Under the pieces are notes generated by a model, which ran no database searches, was not told where the DNA came from, and saw nothing but the letters and a program-made list of their open reading frames with translations. A stretch of DNA of 34,150 nucleotides from Larix sibirica (Eukaryota > Streptophyta > Pinopsida > Pinales > Pinaceae). A program made the translations under genes and the position numbers. Location: NCBI GenBank assembly GCA_004151065.3, contig NWUY0304641927.1, positions 1 to 34,150 of the forward strand, written 5' to 3'. Shown piece after piece: positions 1 to 11,114 of the stretch (position 1 is the first letter of the stretch; each line of letters opens with the position of its first letter).

Positions 1-62
1 CCCTCCCTTTGGTCAAGCAAGCCTTTCCTTGCCCTCCCTTTGGTCAAGCAAGCCTTTCCTTA
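1..62. repeat. 31-bp tandem duplication with ccctttggtcaagcaag core
   Basis: Two head-to-tail copies of 31 bases (1-31 and 32-62) differ only at the last base. The core ctccctttggtcaagcaag recurs at 25684-25702, and its reverse complement resembles the ctcgaccaaagggag motif at 33364-33378. The array may continue to the left of the window. Confidence 0.9.
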
Positions 63-1674
63 CAATTGAATTCAATTTATTCGTGGCTGTTGCTTTTAGA
101 GATAATTTAGGGGAAGTAGGTAGTAGTGCAGATCGAGAATGCTTCTCCTTTGACCCATGCCGTGATGGAGTACCTAGGATCAGCAGAATTAACAAAACAC
201 GGAACCACCCACTCCTTACACTACAACCTACTAGATCTTTTTTTTAGTACCTCACAAAAAGGACGAAATGAAGGAACACAACTGGTGGAGGTACACTTAT
301 TCTATTTGGAATTACATTATGGTAACGCACACTTCGTACATCCAGAATATTTGCTAGGTGTTCTTTTACAACTTATGGAGTTTGCCGCGAAAATAGTGAT
401 TCAGGCGCCTGAGACTCAACTGTCTCAACCGTTTGTGCACTTCGTCGGCATTGCAACCATAAACAATTTCATTACTCTTATAACCCTCATATCGCAGCAT
501 ACTTTCTTCCGACAGGATTTCGTACATTATACCCTGACTCCCCATAAAGCCGCTGGTGGGTTCGATTCAATATGTCTTAGACTACATTCCGTTGAGCCTA
601 ATAAATGAAATTGCTTATACTTATGGGGCTTATGCTTTAGAGAACTACGTATGCGCTTGGCCGCTCAACATAGAAATAAGTCTTTAAATTATATCTACAT
701 CGCCTTGAAAACCAGCGTAGCAAGCCTATTTTTTATCGACATTACTGGGTAAAATTTCTTTCTCTTATGTTACTATATTTCCAGTAACCTTCTCCTTACA
801 AGATAAGTGAACTACGTTCGCAGACCAATTTCTACATCTCATTAGCTGGATCGCAGCAAACCTGACTATTCATAGAGAGAATGGCTTGTTCCAGCTATTT
901 ATTATAGGGAGTTATTCTATACTTAACTTAACGAGCTCGTGAATCTGCTGACCCTCTCTCCTTGCATGTATTCTGTATACCTACGCTCCTCAACGACTTA
1001 TCCGATGCGCACCAAGGTAGTACCTATATTTACCAATGAACCACCCCATACATTAACCCAGTGGGCCCATTCGCTTGGTGCTTCGCTTCTACTTCGAATA
1101 ATTTAAGGAGGCATTGTACCACTCCATTGGGGAACAGGTAAAGTCTTCGTTAAGCACATTAATTAATTTTCCCTTATAATTTAAGTACCTCGCGATTCCA
1201 GTCCACTGCCTACCAATAATGTGCCGCCCTTCCTTTTAGCACCCAAATTCCAATATCAATTTTAGATAATTAACTTACCTTTCTTAGGTCACCCTACCCT
1301 TACCTTATACCACAAACGCGTTTCCGCCGCTCTTCTTGCTATCGCCATTGCAGCACACAAATACCATCATCGAATGGACAAAACTTCCCCTTTTTCAATG
1401 AAGACTACACAGACAGAATTTATTCAATTATTTTTGAATTTAATGCTTTACTATCACCAGCAGGGAGGAAAAACTCCCTTTAACTTAGTTGATAGCTGCT
1501 TTAGTTTACCATGCCTATCATAAAGCAGCCATTGATTATTCAGTAGTTTTTATTATAGTAGTTTTTACCCACCAATGGCATAGCAAAGCCAGCGACCTCC
1601 GGATCTGAAAACCTACCTAACGAAACCATACAGTTTCTCATTGTTCCCACCTACCCTCCGGGCGGAAATATTTT
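63..1674. other. Unassigned non-coding stretch
   Basis: About 1.6 kb in which I recognise no gene, RNA or mobile element. It contains one 160-codon open frame (listed separately) and a small direct repeat of tagtttttattatag type near 1541-1570. CpG is not depleted here, unlike in the block at 19.7-21.6 kb. Confidence 0.5.
126..608 (+). CDS. Unassigned 160-codon open reading frame, doubtful
   Basis: This is the longest ATG-initiated frame of the window. The product would be 160 residues with no recognised domain, no signal peptide and no convincing membrane segment. The complementary strand is also stop-free over roughly 375-575, so either strand could be the relic of something coding. With an average stop density and about 68,000 codons examined over six frames, about one frame of this size is expected by chance, so length alone is not evidence. 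No start context or neighbouring gene supports expression. It could be a chance frame or an eroded nuclear or plasmid-derived fragment. Confidence 0.12.
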   Translation: MQIENASPLTHAVMEYLGSAELTKHGTTHSLHYNLLDLFFSTSQKGRNEGTQLVEVHLFYLELHYGNAHFVHPEYLLGVLLQLMEFAAKIVIQAPETQLSQPFVHFVGIATINNFITLITLISQHTFFRQDFVHYTLTPHKAAGGFDSICLRLHSVEPNK

Positions 1675-2790
1675 TATCATCTGGTATCATAAATAATAAT
1701 TTATATATAATCGCCATAAATACGTTTCACTTAGGCTAACATCTCTGCGTTTTCATATATGGTATTGTCATAAATACTTTTACTTGATTGAGAAATAGAA
1801 TCCCACAAGGCAAGAGTTGTTGGAACTCCAAAACCTCCTTATTTCATATTTTGCATTTTGAAAAAAATCCTCTTTTGATGGATTCAATAAAGGGCTTCAT
1901 CTGGGATTGAAACTGGAGATTCTTGTGAAGAAACTATACTGAGTTTTTTTATATCTGGTATGCCCGAGCACCAAGGCCTACACTTCCGCACAATATAAAT
2001 ATAGTGCATGTGGACCTTGGACATACAATATAACTTATATCATATTTATAAGAGACGTCTGCACTTGGATCTTCATAGCCAGCCATAAGAACTAGTGCAT
2101 ATACAATATATGCATCTCTACCTGGCCATGAGCAACATGCCCGTTCAATCCATGTGGTCTATCTACATGTTAATATATGATATTCGCATAGGGAAGTAGT
2201 CAGTGCAATGAAGCTGCTGACCTAGTTATTCAGCCATGGCTGGGCTCCAATACGCGTTTTACTTGGACTCGCATAGAATTTTACACATGGATTCACCTGG
2301 TCTTCTTCCTAAGCTTAAGAGTAACCCCTATAGTCTATATAGTTTATACATATGATATTGGCTTTTCTATGTCTGCACCTGGGTTACCTTTATTTGTGGG
2401 AGTTTTGGAAGCAGACCTCATTGCAACCATCTCTACTCTACCTGAAACCTATCTCTTTGAGCTGTGACGAAGCCATAGGTAGTTTTGTGTACACCCATAC
2501 GAACAAAAACAAAGTAGGACTCTAGTATCACTAGGTTTCAATATTATATCGAGATATCTAGCTAGTTTTCAACATAGGATGTTGCCATATATACTGGGCC
2601 ATGTGGTGTCTCTACGTGGTTCATATATGATATTACCACAGACACGTTTGTTTCCAAGGTCCCTACTAGTTTTACTCTACGATATTGGCATAGAGAAGTT
2701 TTCACCTTTATTTGAATAACCTGGTTATTACATATGACGCCATGGAGACGTTGAATCTCCGCCATGCATACGTTGAACTTGTCCTCTCGG
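1675..2790. repeat. Field of strongly degenerate repeats around catatatgatattggcata
   Basis: At least six variants of a core reading roughly catatatgatattNNcata-ga-acgttt occur near 1690, 1755, 2170, 2345, 2625 and 2685. They are often followed by a t(c/g)tgcac-tgg-type element (for example 2055, 2372). Spacing is irregular and divergence is high, so this is an old, rearranged array. A related stretch lies inverted at 16606-16656. Confidence 0.55.
2135..2182 (+). repeat. Dispersed inverted repeat, copy A
   Basis: The reverse complement aligns with 16606-16656, including an exact 18-base match (atggattgaacgggcatg), with further similarity through a ttaacatgtag / ttaacacgtag segment. It lies inside the degenerate repeat field. 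Confidence 0.75.
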
Positions 2791-3599
2791 AGAATACCTA
2801 GCTGGAAAACCTAACCTTCTTCAGACCTCGTCATAATTTTATGGATCTGAAAAACTATTTTCGGCATCGCAGTTCAGCACTCAGAAACATTCTTTTTTCA
2901 TCTCCCTTTTGTCGAGCGCTGCTTTGCACCTCATAGAAGGTCTATATTTTTCATAGCGCCAGCGTCCTTGTCTATAGCTCATCTGGTCGCTCCTTCCGGC
3001 CAGGCAGGTCTTTTTCGTTTACAACCCCACAACACAGATTCTTACTTCGTCCGGGCTTAGTGTGTATTCAATTATATAATGCAATAAGGAATAAGTAGTG
3101 GGAGTTAGGTGAGTGCAACAAACCAATGGAAAGATTGAAACCAATGGATGGAGAGACAGGAGTTCAAGCAGACCCGTTATGTTCAAGCCTGTCAACCTAG
3201 TCATAGACTCTCATACCCCCTTTGAACTCATACTTTCTTGGGAATATACTTTTTACCCTCATAATCATACCTCAGCCTTTAAACATCCTTTTTTTCACCT
3301 ATGCCTCTTACCTCATCGGGATCCTCCTGAAACTCTTACACACAGCCTAAGCCCTATAACCTCCGAACGAACCTTGACTAACTCATATCTCTTTGGCACC
3401 CTCCTTAAACTATTGCTTTGGACCGCCTCATCAAACTCCTCCTTGGGAACATCCTGACACTCAGTCTTGGAAAAATCCTTACCTCCCATACACGGTCAAT
3501 TCAGAAATCCGGATTCCAGGATTGATTGGCACCCTTTCTTTGTCCACCCTTTCAAATCCAATTGGGCTTTATCTATTTCATATCATGCTGCCTTATATA
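2791..3599. other. Unassigned stretch with overlapping short open frames
   Basis: Frames of 61 to 114 codons occur on both strands but none resembles a known protein. A cgctccttccggccaggcag segment near 2990 resembles the cgctccttcccggccagcaa segment of the tandem repeat at 13217-13446, so this stretch carries a stray copy of that module. Confidence 0.4.
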
Positions 3600-3860
3600 T
3601 GATTATGTATAGGGCTAATAAGAGAATGGTACCCAGTTAATCGCGATAGAACGCTCATGGTTAAAGAATGGCGCATAGCGCGGAAGAGAAAGAAAGCATA
3701 GTCTTAGAATAACATAGTATAAAAAGAAAGGCGCATAGCGCTAATAGTGTTAATTGCTAATAGCTAAAGAACTAATAGGGCTAATAAATTGTGTTTATTG
3801 CTAATTTCACTAACTAAGCTAACTAAGCCATAGTGGATGCGCATAGCGCTATAGGAAACT
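3600..3860. repeat. Three gcgcatagcgc hairpin elements in a gctaata-rich repeat
   Basis: The 11-base element gcgcatagcgc occurs at 3671-3681, 3731-3741 and 3839-3849; the two gcgc halves can pair around ata. Between them the sequence is built from degenerate gctaatag words. Confidence 0.8.
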
Positions 3861-4059
3861 AAGAGCTAAGTGATTGTGTGGGGGTGTGGTAGTTGTGTGG
3901 GGTCTTAGTGCGTGAGCAGTTTCACCCCCATGCCCAGGAGAGGAGGTGCGTGAAAATGGCAACATAAGAAACAATGCTTTTTTCCCTTAAGAAGCCAAAA
4001 CTCATTTAGTTGGTAGCTTTAGTAGCACATTAAGGTAGAAAGAGATGCATTTTACCTTG

Positions 4060-5572
4060 GAAAAGCTTCACTAGAACACACATGAGCTAAAAATAGCAAT
4101 ATATTGGCAATTACCTTGTATATAATTTGATAAGTTACATTACAGAGAGAGATCAGTCTGAATTTGTCAGCAGAGTTCGCCTCTTCCTCCTTTGTTATGA
4201 GGGTAAGTAAGGTTTAATTTAGAGCCTGCAAAATTACTATCATGTTACTGGAGTCTTCAACTACCTCCCAAACATTTTTACCCACCACAGACCAACACGA
4301 ATGAAATAAATCTCTTGTAAAGCCATTTGGCCCTGGGGATTACCCTACTACTCTTTTAATAACCATTTGTTCTACTTCCTAAAAACTTATACTTTCACTC
4401 AATCCGATATTTTTATTGCATTACCAAGGAGGGAATACCTCTTGTTATGGTCAAAATTACCTAGAGTATTTCTTCCTGAGGCTTTGTTAAGAGATGACTG
4501 TAAGAATTTAGAAGCTCCTTCTCTATGTCAATGTGGTCCTCCACCTTGTTGCCCTGAGCTGTTTTGAGAGATATAATTTTGTTTTTATGAATCCTGTTAA
4601 TCATTAAATTATGGAAGAACCTATATTGATTATCCCCCTATTTGAGTCACCCAATCCTATCATTTTGTCATCATTGTGTCTCCTCCTACTATGCCCTCAT
4701 ATCCATCTGGTCTTTTTCAATATCCTCCCTTTTTTGGCAGCTACCCTCTTTTACTATTTTAGCTGGAGCTCCTCCATGTTATTTCCAGCTCTTATTGGGC
4801 ATGAAAGATGTTACCAAAAACTTCCCTATTACATTTTCTAATATGAGCTTTCATTTTCAATCTCTGTTGGAAGATGTACATTTTATATCCTTTTATTGTA
4901 CCTCCTTCTTCCCACCAAGACTTTATGTTGCTTTTCAAGTTTGGATTAGTTAACCAGAATTTCTAAAAGTGGAAAGGTTTGGGTGGGCTAATGTTGTCCC
5001 ATTTTCAACATATTGGCCAATGATCAAAACTCGAGTTGTGTCAAATATATACTTCCATCATCCTTCCTCTTCTTAAAAAAGATTATGAAACTAGAAAGTT
5101 ACCCAACCTAACCTCAATCTAGTTAGTTCCTCCTCTGTTGTTATTCCATGTATGGCAGCCATTGTTGGTCTACATATCCACCAACTTTCATTTTTATATT
5201 GTATCTTTGAAGGCTCTATTTTCCTCCTCCAATCAGTGAGTGCCTCCCCTTTTATCCATGAGCAAGGTAATCATATTGAAGTCCCCCCAACGATCCAAGG
5301 ATTCTATTCTATTGCCTCTCCCAACATCTGTAGCGATTCTAGTAATGTTTCTTTTGAGGCAGAGCAGGCCCATATAAATTAATTATGTACTTTAATTTGT
5401 GGGTTCTATTTTCCCTTAATCTAACAGAGATGAGTTTAACAGTTTCTATGATGTCCTCTACAATAACTTGAGCAGGGTTCCACATAATAACTAAACCCCC
5501 AGCAAAACCCTCCATGCTAGTTGCCACTGTTTCACATCCAGTTCCAACTTCCTTCGCAGACCCAGAACTCAT
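4060..5572 (-). mobile_element. L1-type LINE ORF2 relic: endonuclease and start of reverse transcriptase
   Basis: Read on the minus strand, this stretch gives, in the order of plant L1 ORF2, an endonuclease domain and the start of the reverse transcriptase. Visible blocks are GFAGGLVIMWNP (5473-5513), NLYGPA (5365-5382), GGDFNMIT (about 5267-5290), TWNNNRGG (5127-5152), the SDHWP-like and KFWLTNP-like stretch (4901-5027), a SPGPNGF motif of the RT fingers (about 4318-4340) and FRLISLCNVTYQIIYKVIAN (4105-4170). The blocks lie in three frames separated by many stops, so it is a pseudogene. The RT catalytic YxDD motif, RNase H and poly(A) tail are absent, so the element is cut at about 4060. The left part of the endonuclease is also missing, with similarity starting abruptly near 5572. 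In an intact element the product nicks target DNA and reverse-transcribes its own RNA. CpG is scarce here, as expected for DNA once methylated in the nucleus. Short plus-strand frames over this stretch are shadows. Confidence 0.9.
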
Positions 5573-5589
5573 TGATTCGATTTACCTAT

Positions 5590-6760
5590 ATTTAAAAGCA
5601 GATCGGGATCGAGAGCTAGTCGTTGACGTTTACCTTTAATCTGTGAACAAAGGTAGCATCCAAATAAGCAATTTATCTGAGACTATTAGCGGGTAAATAC
5701 CAGCATATTACGGAGCAAAGCAAGCAAAGACATCGGTCACAGAGTCTCCTGTATGTGGTAGAGTCCCCGGTAATAGAGACCGCGAAAACAGAGGCATTAG
5801 AAGGAAAGGCAGGTGTATAACCAGGTTAAGCACCCGTTTGAAAACCCCGGCCATAGCCCATTTATAATTAATAAGCAAAAGCAGTAGTTTCAGTTCCTGA
5901 TCCAGATAGAGCAGCATAAGCAACGGATCGAGATGGAGTTCCAGCTTCCTAGCTAGCAGATCCACCCGTAGCATTTCAACAGGGGTAGCTGCTAGAGCAC
6001 AGTAAGCAGAGGTAGAGGTGGCTGTAGCAGAGCGCTTAGTATACTTCGTTTACTGAGTAATGGATTCTCTGGTTTTCAATTCTTATATATTGCTTAAGGC
6101 TGCTCCAGGCTGGCTGCCCTATTTTGAAACAAGTGAAAAAGGGCGCCCGTTAGAGCAAGGACAACCGGTACCCAGATCCCATTAAAGTAATTGATTCCGC
6201 GTAAGAGGCAAAGGCATAGGTGGCAGAGATGGGCCTAGTTGGAGTTTTAGAGCTATAACCCGCCCTTGAAGTTCCAATGACAGTATTTTATCCAGCATCT
6301 TCGCCAGAGAGCTTGCGTCCTCGCCATTATATCCAATTCCAGTTCTTTCCGTTCAAGAATAAGCAGCATTACCACAAGCAGAGGCATCATAGGAAGCGCT
6401 CCTTCGCAATTAATTCATAATCGTTCAAGACTGCTCCATGCTCCAATCCAAATCCAGCCATTGACCTAGCAATTGAACCTGTTTAAGGGGACAAAGGCAC
6501 AGTCAATTCGATATTGAGATAAAGAAGGTATAGTTGAAATTGACCCAGTAGTTTATCCACCACCATCAGTCGAGGTAGCAGGAGAGGTCGAAGCAGCAGT
6601 GAAATATTTAGTTTACCCGCTTACTATTCGAGCATATTCAGATGCAGCAGATTCCGTTCTATATCCCGTTATAAACCCATAACTACCATCAATGGAAGCA
6701 CTACCCGCGGTTGAACATGAGGCAGATTATCCATCACAGGCGGGTGGAACATCATTTACC
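5590..6760. repeat. Purine-rich stretch of degenerate gcagaggta/gcagcag words
   Basis: Words such as agcagaggca, agcagaggtag and gtagcagagc recur (for example near 5788, 6010, 6378, 6590), without a fixed period. The strings aagcaaaagcag (near 5875) and agcagatccacc (5955-5966) are repeated near 11282 and 11243-11254, linking this stretch with the one at 11.1-11.3 kb. No gene is recognised. Confidence 0.4.
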
Positions 6761-7469
6761 TTATTAATTCTTCTTGATACCACTATGAACTTCTGGGTAC
6801 CACTTGACCTATTGTTCCCGCTAAGGAGCCCATACAATTCAGGAATTAGAACCTAGGAAGGATATAGACCTACCTGCCTTTCATTTAGTGCTACCAGCCC
6901 TTATTCTCTTTACTTTTCAAGAAACTGCTACATCACAACACTTTGTTATTTAATTGAACCGGCTGCTTGCTTAGGTACTTGGACCAGTCATATTTACTTA
7001 TGTCAGTAACACAGGAACAATCCGTACCAGTTGGATCGTGCCGTGGGAACTATACCCTATGGATTCAGCCAAAACTTATTCCGATCAAATGGAGGTAAGC
7101 ACATGGCAGTGACTTAGACCTTTGCTATTACTCTTTTAAGCCTACAGGACTACTTTTTTGGTTGCACAGCTACATAGTCAGTCTTGGATTGCTTCATCGT
7201 TGGAACTGCTTGAATTGAGGAACTACTCCCAGCGAGTGGAGATTGGAAAGGCTTGGGTAGGTACTAGGATATATTAACCTTATACCCCTACTTATCTTTA
7301 CTGAAGTGCTATACCACCTGTTCTGTTTACTAGACTAGGCGGGATTATGTCGAGCCTTACTGAGCAGCCCTGTTTTAGCAGTTTTACCCCATAAAAAGGC
7401 GGGAAAGTCTGTTCTTGTACCCATATACAAGTCCTATACAGGGCCAGATATTATTTGAGCAATAGCAAA
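6761..7469. other. Unassigned stretch
   Basis: No gene, RNA or clear repeat is recognised. The right end may hold a further eroded part of the gag relic that follows. Confidence 0.35.
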
Positions 7470-7800
7470 TTGTCTGGCTCTTCTGTAATAGAATAAACCT
7501 ATGCAAACTTAATATACCATTCTAAAGCCCTCCCATGTAAAGTGGTCTGGAACTCCACAAGCTTTGCATCGAGGCTAGTGATATTATTAACTCTCTAGAC
7601 TAATTAACACAAGAACCAATGTTGCTCCACGTCGCTGTCCCCTCTCCCTGAAAACTTAGGAATGCACAATCGCAAGCTAGTCGTTGATCCATCCATGTTG
7701 CTTATCTGCGCTGGTCCCAATATAAATCTTTGGGGTCCAGGCTGGCTTATTATATTTACTCCACTATTATACTTAGAATTAACACTCAAAACTATGCCTC
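7470..7800 (-). mobile_element. Ty3/gypsy gag (capsid) relic
   Basis: On the minus strand the translation reads LCIPKFSGRGDSDVEQHWFLC (about 7605-7665), then, after stops, KLVEFQTTLHGRALEWYIKF (about 7502-7570). This is the usual Ty3/gypsy capsid layout: a P-x-F-x-G block, a W-containing block about 10 residues on, then a block ending in R-A-x-x-W-Y. Stops interrupt the segment between the blocks, and no nucleocapsid zinc knuckle or pol follows below 7440. In a working element Gag forms the virus-like particle in the cytoplasm. The overlapping plus-strand frame at 7662-7889 is a shadow. The family call rests on two blocks in the right order. Confidence 0.8.
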
Positions 7801-9060
7801 CACTACTGGTTGCAACTCCTCCTATGCTTTGTTGCCCTCCACTATTACTTCATGAGCTCTTGTTAGGTTGTATTCTAAAACCAGAATGAAAAGAAATATT
7901 GTTTATGTTTACGCATTCTCACAAACTGGAAGTTGCGTTGAGGGTGATGATTATGCTAGGTTGGCTCTCTTTATTCTAGGGGGTACCATGTCTTCTACTT
8001 CAGGTCATTCTTCCTCGACTAGTTGGGGCCCACCACCAAGCTTTCTTATTGGACCTTGGTGATAGAAGCCTCTCCTATGGGCTTATGTGAGCTTCCTCCA
8101 GGTGCAACTTATTGCTAAACCAACCCCAATCCTCCAGTCTGAATAGATTCATCGATCTGTATAACTTATCCTTTCGATCCTTCCAATCCTCTGGGCATCT
8201 CATTTCCTTCCACCCCTCTTATCAGGCTTTCCTCCCCTGCTAACCCAAAGCACCGACTAACATTTTTTCCACGTCCCCGCAACCTATCCAACTACTTCAG
8301 TTGCACCTCTGTGCTTCCATGATCCTCAATACTCCATCGCATCGCTTCAGTTTCTCTATTTATCTCCCAAACTTTGTTCAGCCACCATTTATCAGTTATT
8401 GCGCCACTTCTCAAAGCTTTATCTTCCCTCACTCATGCATGTGCATCTTCCATGGTACCTTTCCCCTTCAACTCATCCTATTGGCTGACATCCTAGGTAA
8501 CCCACGAACGCAAGGGATTTAAGCTCCCAAGGCTGGCAGGTTAAAAGGCAAAAAGTATTCTTCCGCCAAGAGCATCTTTATCCAGGTCGTAATTTTTTCC
8601 ACCAATCGACCATGAGCTCCCTTTGAAAATTATTATTTAACCTGCAAAAATGACTGGTTCAACTCAACATAAAACTAGACAATGTAGGCCTCAATAGTCC
8701 CTTTTACCCCAAAAGAAATGGATCTGGTTACTTCGTGGTAAAATTGCTATAACGCAACCAGATTCTTAAGTGTCCATTGTACCTCTTTCCTCCTTCTCCG
8801 GGCTGGTTGCAGATGCTCACCTACTCTCTTCAACCACTCGAACAATACCACCGGTAACTCTACCCATAATATTTCATAGCTATAATCGTCATCATGCATC
8901 CACCGAGATCGATCACCTTTTATGTATTTTTTCTAAAAATGGTAAATCTATTGGAACCACCAGTCTTCTACGTAGCTTTGGGTCAGCTCACCAGTCATGA
9001 TGCTATAATTCCATACACATGATGAAGTGTTTCAGTAATGTTTCCATTTGTTGGTGCAAT
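7801..9060 (-). other. Unassigned stretch upstream of the gag relic, perhaps its 5' part
   Basis: On the minus strand there are several stop-poor segments, for example one of about 58 codons between 8770 and 8945 and another of about 36 codons near 8295-8405, neither of which I can name. The position directly upstream of gag on the same strand would suit a leader, LTR or gag N-terminus of one element, but no primer-binding site or LTR end is seen. Plus-strand frames here are not recognised either. Confidence 0.3.
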
Positions 9061-9520
9061 CTCAGACCAGGGTCCTTATCAGTGTCCAACAAAGGGGGTC
9101 CTAAGTAGTCTAAGATCTGGCATATGAAATACCCAGAAAGGAGGAGCCAAAGCCCTTGTCCAATAGGACAAGTAGGTCAAACCCAAAGCGCAGTGCTAAG
9201 ACTAAGGGTTTTCGAGGGCTCATACAGCATGGCCATCATGACTAAAACTCACTCCAACATACATGGTTTCCCTAAACTGTTGTTCAGGTAATTCCTCGCC
9301 CAGGTGCAACTCATTCAATGTGTTTGATGAAAAGTAAACCATATAAACTAATATAATCATCCTACTTAAAGGCACAACATGGGCTAGGCTAGCTAGTATT
9401 CATTCATCATAATAGTTATAGAGTTACAGTAAAATGCATCATCTCCATACAAAAGAGTGACTACAAAAATTTTGAACGGGGGCCTCATTCCATTAATATC
9501 TATTGCAAACCAATAAATCC
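9061..9520 (-). other. AT-rich flank, possible 3' UTR or LTR remnant
   Basis: Directly downstream, on the minus strand, of the acidic frame. It holds atgatgaatgaatac-type sequence near 9395 and no open frame. Lying between a possible coding end and, further on, a gag relic on the same strand, it could be an LTR, but terminal TG...CA ends and a target duplication were not found. Confidence 0.25.
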
Positions 9521-9724
9521 TCATAAGGCAGACACCATAAAGGGAGAAGTATAAAAGAAAAGTGCTGCAATGATCTTAGGATCGTTCTTAGTGTACTGGT
9601 ACTCTTTGTGATCCGAAGAGTCATCACTAGAAGGGCCAGACATGTCATGAGAAGATGGTTGCTGGATATTGGCTAAATGGTTTGGATGCGTGGGGTCATC
9701 CGGATCCGCTTCATCGTCGTAAAA
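9521..9724 (-). CDS. Acidic 67-codon open frame without start, unidentified relic
   Basis: The frame runs from a stop at 9725-9727 to a TGA at 9521-9523 and gives 67 residues. The first half is rich in D, E, P, S and H (FYDDEADPDDPTHPNHLAN), followed by SSDDSSDHKEYQY and a hydrophobic tail with an AALFFYTSPFM block. Such a biased, protein-like composition is unusual for random sequence. There is no ATG near the start, so this would be the 3' end of a longer coding region. Downstream on the same strand the DNA becomes AT-rich and resembles a 3' UTR or LTR. It could be the C-terminus of a retroelement protein or a nuclear gene end; I do not recognise it. Confidence 0.3.
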   Translation of the reverse strand, partial: FYDDEADPDDPTHPNHLANIQQPSSHDMSGPSSDDSSDHKEYQYTKNDPKIIAALFFYTSPFMVSAL

Positions 9725-9727
9725 CTA

Positions 9728-11066
9728 ATACCTATGGGCGCCCTCTAGGCCTGAAGTTGGGATGGGTTTTATAGAGTTTTGTTGTAAAACAATAGTGTGG
9801 AGCATTTATTCATATCAGATTACATTAGATAAATCAATGGTAGTTCACTCGACCTCTAGACCATCTGTGACCGCTTTCCTTTGGGGTACTCTTTATGAAA
9901 AAGTTCACTATTTAGCAACCGGCATCACGGTTCTCGGTAACTCTTCCTGATTATAATAACACATATCCTAATCATATTGCCATAACTCATAGCCAAGAGT
10001 TTATAACTTAGTAAAGGTTCAGGTCTCGAATGAGGAACAATCCTTCCCATCTGACCGTGGTCTTGTTGCATTATCATGAAAGCAAAGTTGTATACACTTC
10101 CTTTCTTTCATAATAATGAAATAAAGGGATAACCTCAACAACATAAAAAACTAAAACTCTTACCTTTCCGCATACCCGATTTTCTCCATCCAACCCCTAT
10201 TGTTATTCATCGGGTTTGGGATAACATTACTGCCTTCTCTATTACTTATTCTTCTTGTCTGCATTGAGCCTATACTTGTACCTTTTGCAGGGGTTTGTTT
10301 TTTTTCCCCCAACCCATATGTAATTCAATCATGGAATGTTATCAATTGAGAGGTATTTACCTGGTTCTCACTATATATATAAAGAGAGATTCTGGCGATG
10401 TCGGACTACTCCAGTGTACTCGGAGTTTCTTCTCGCTGCACGCCACCTTAAAGGACGACAGCGATACGCCTTCCAGATCTGACTAGAAGTATATGAAAGC
10501 TACCTCGTAACTTGGGGAGGCAAAGTGTGACGTTCTGACTTGGCTAGGTGCTAATCTGGCCCCGTCCGTCGCATCAAAGACTCTGTTCGTAAGGGGATCA
10601 ATTTGCAGAAGAGATAATACAATTGGTGTATAAGATCCTCAGGGTGTCAAAACCTCCTGCTAGAATTGGTGATTTGTAATAGCTGGGTCTTCGACGAATT
10701 CTTTGCCTACGAATTTGGTTTTTGTGATCGTTCTGTTTATATTGTTAGATGGGCAGCCCATAGATAGGGCGGCTGGACGGGAAGTACTATCTTTTAGAAG
10801 GAAAAGCACGTCCCTATTATCCTGGTAATGAAATAAATCCCACTGCAATTTGACTCCGCGGCAAGGCTGCTAGTTTGTGAGTGGGAGGGCAGCGTACCTG
10901 ACCTTACCTTTGCGAGGATAGAATATCAGCGACCTTGTTCCATCCATTATGCCCTAGTCATCAGGGGATTCGTAAAGACCCAGGGTTGAGCGCTATCTAT
11001 GTGCGTTGGGAATACCCTAGTTTGAAAAAGCTTACGGGGGAGGCCCGCATCCGGCGTTTATATTGG
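9728..11066. other. Unassigned stretch
   Basis: Frames of 62 to 63 codons occur on both strands but none is recognised. No tRNA or repeat array is seen. Confidence 0.35.
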
Positions 11067-11114
11067 GTATGAGCAGCGTGGTTCCTTGCCGTATGAGCAG
11101 TGTGGTCCTGAGTC
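11067..11114. repeat. 24-bp tandem duplication
   Basis: Two copies beginning gtatgagcag (11067-11090 and 11091-11114) match at most positions, with differences near the centre and the 3' end. Confidence 0.7.

Noticed and set aside
4367-4953. Three plus-strand frames of 66 to 103 codons
   Set aside because: They are shadows of the minus-strand LINE relic, which explains the region better.
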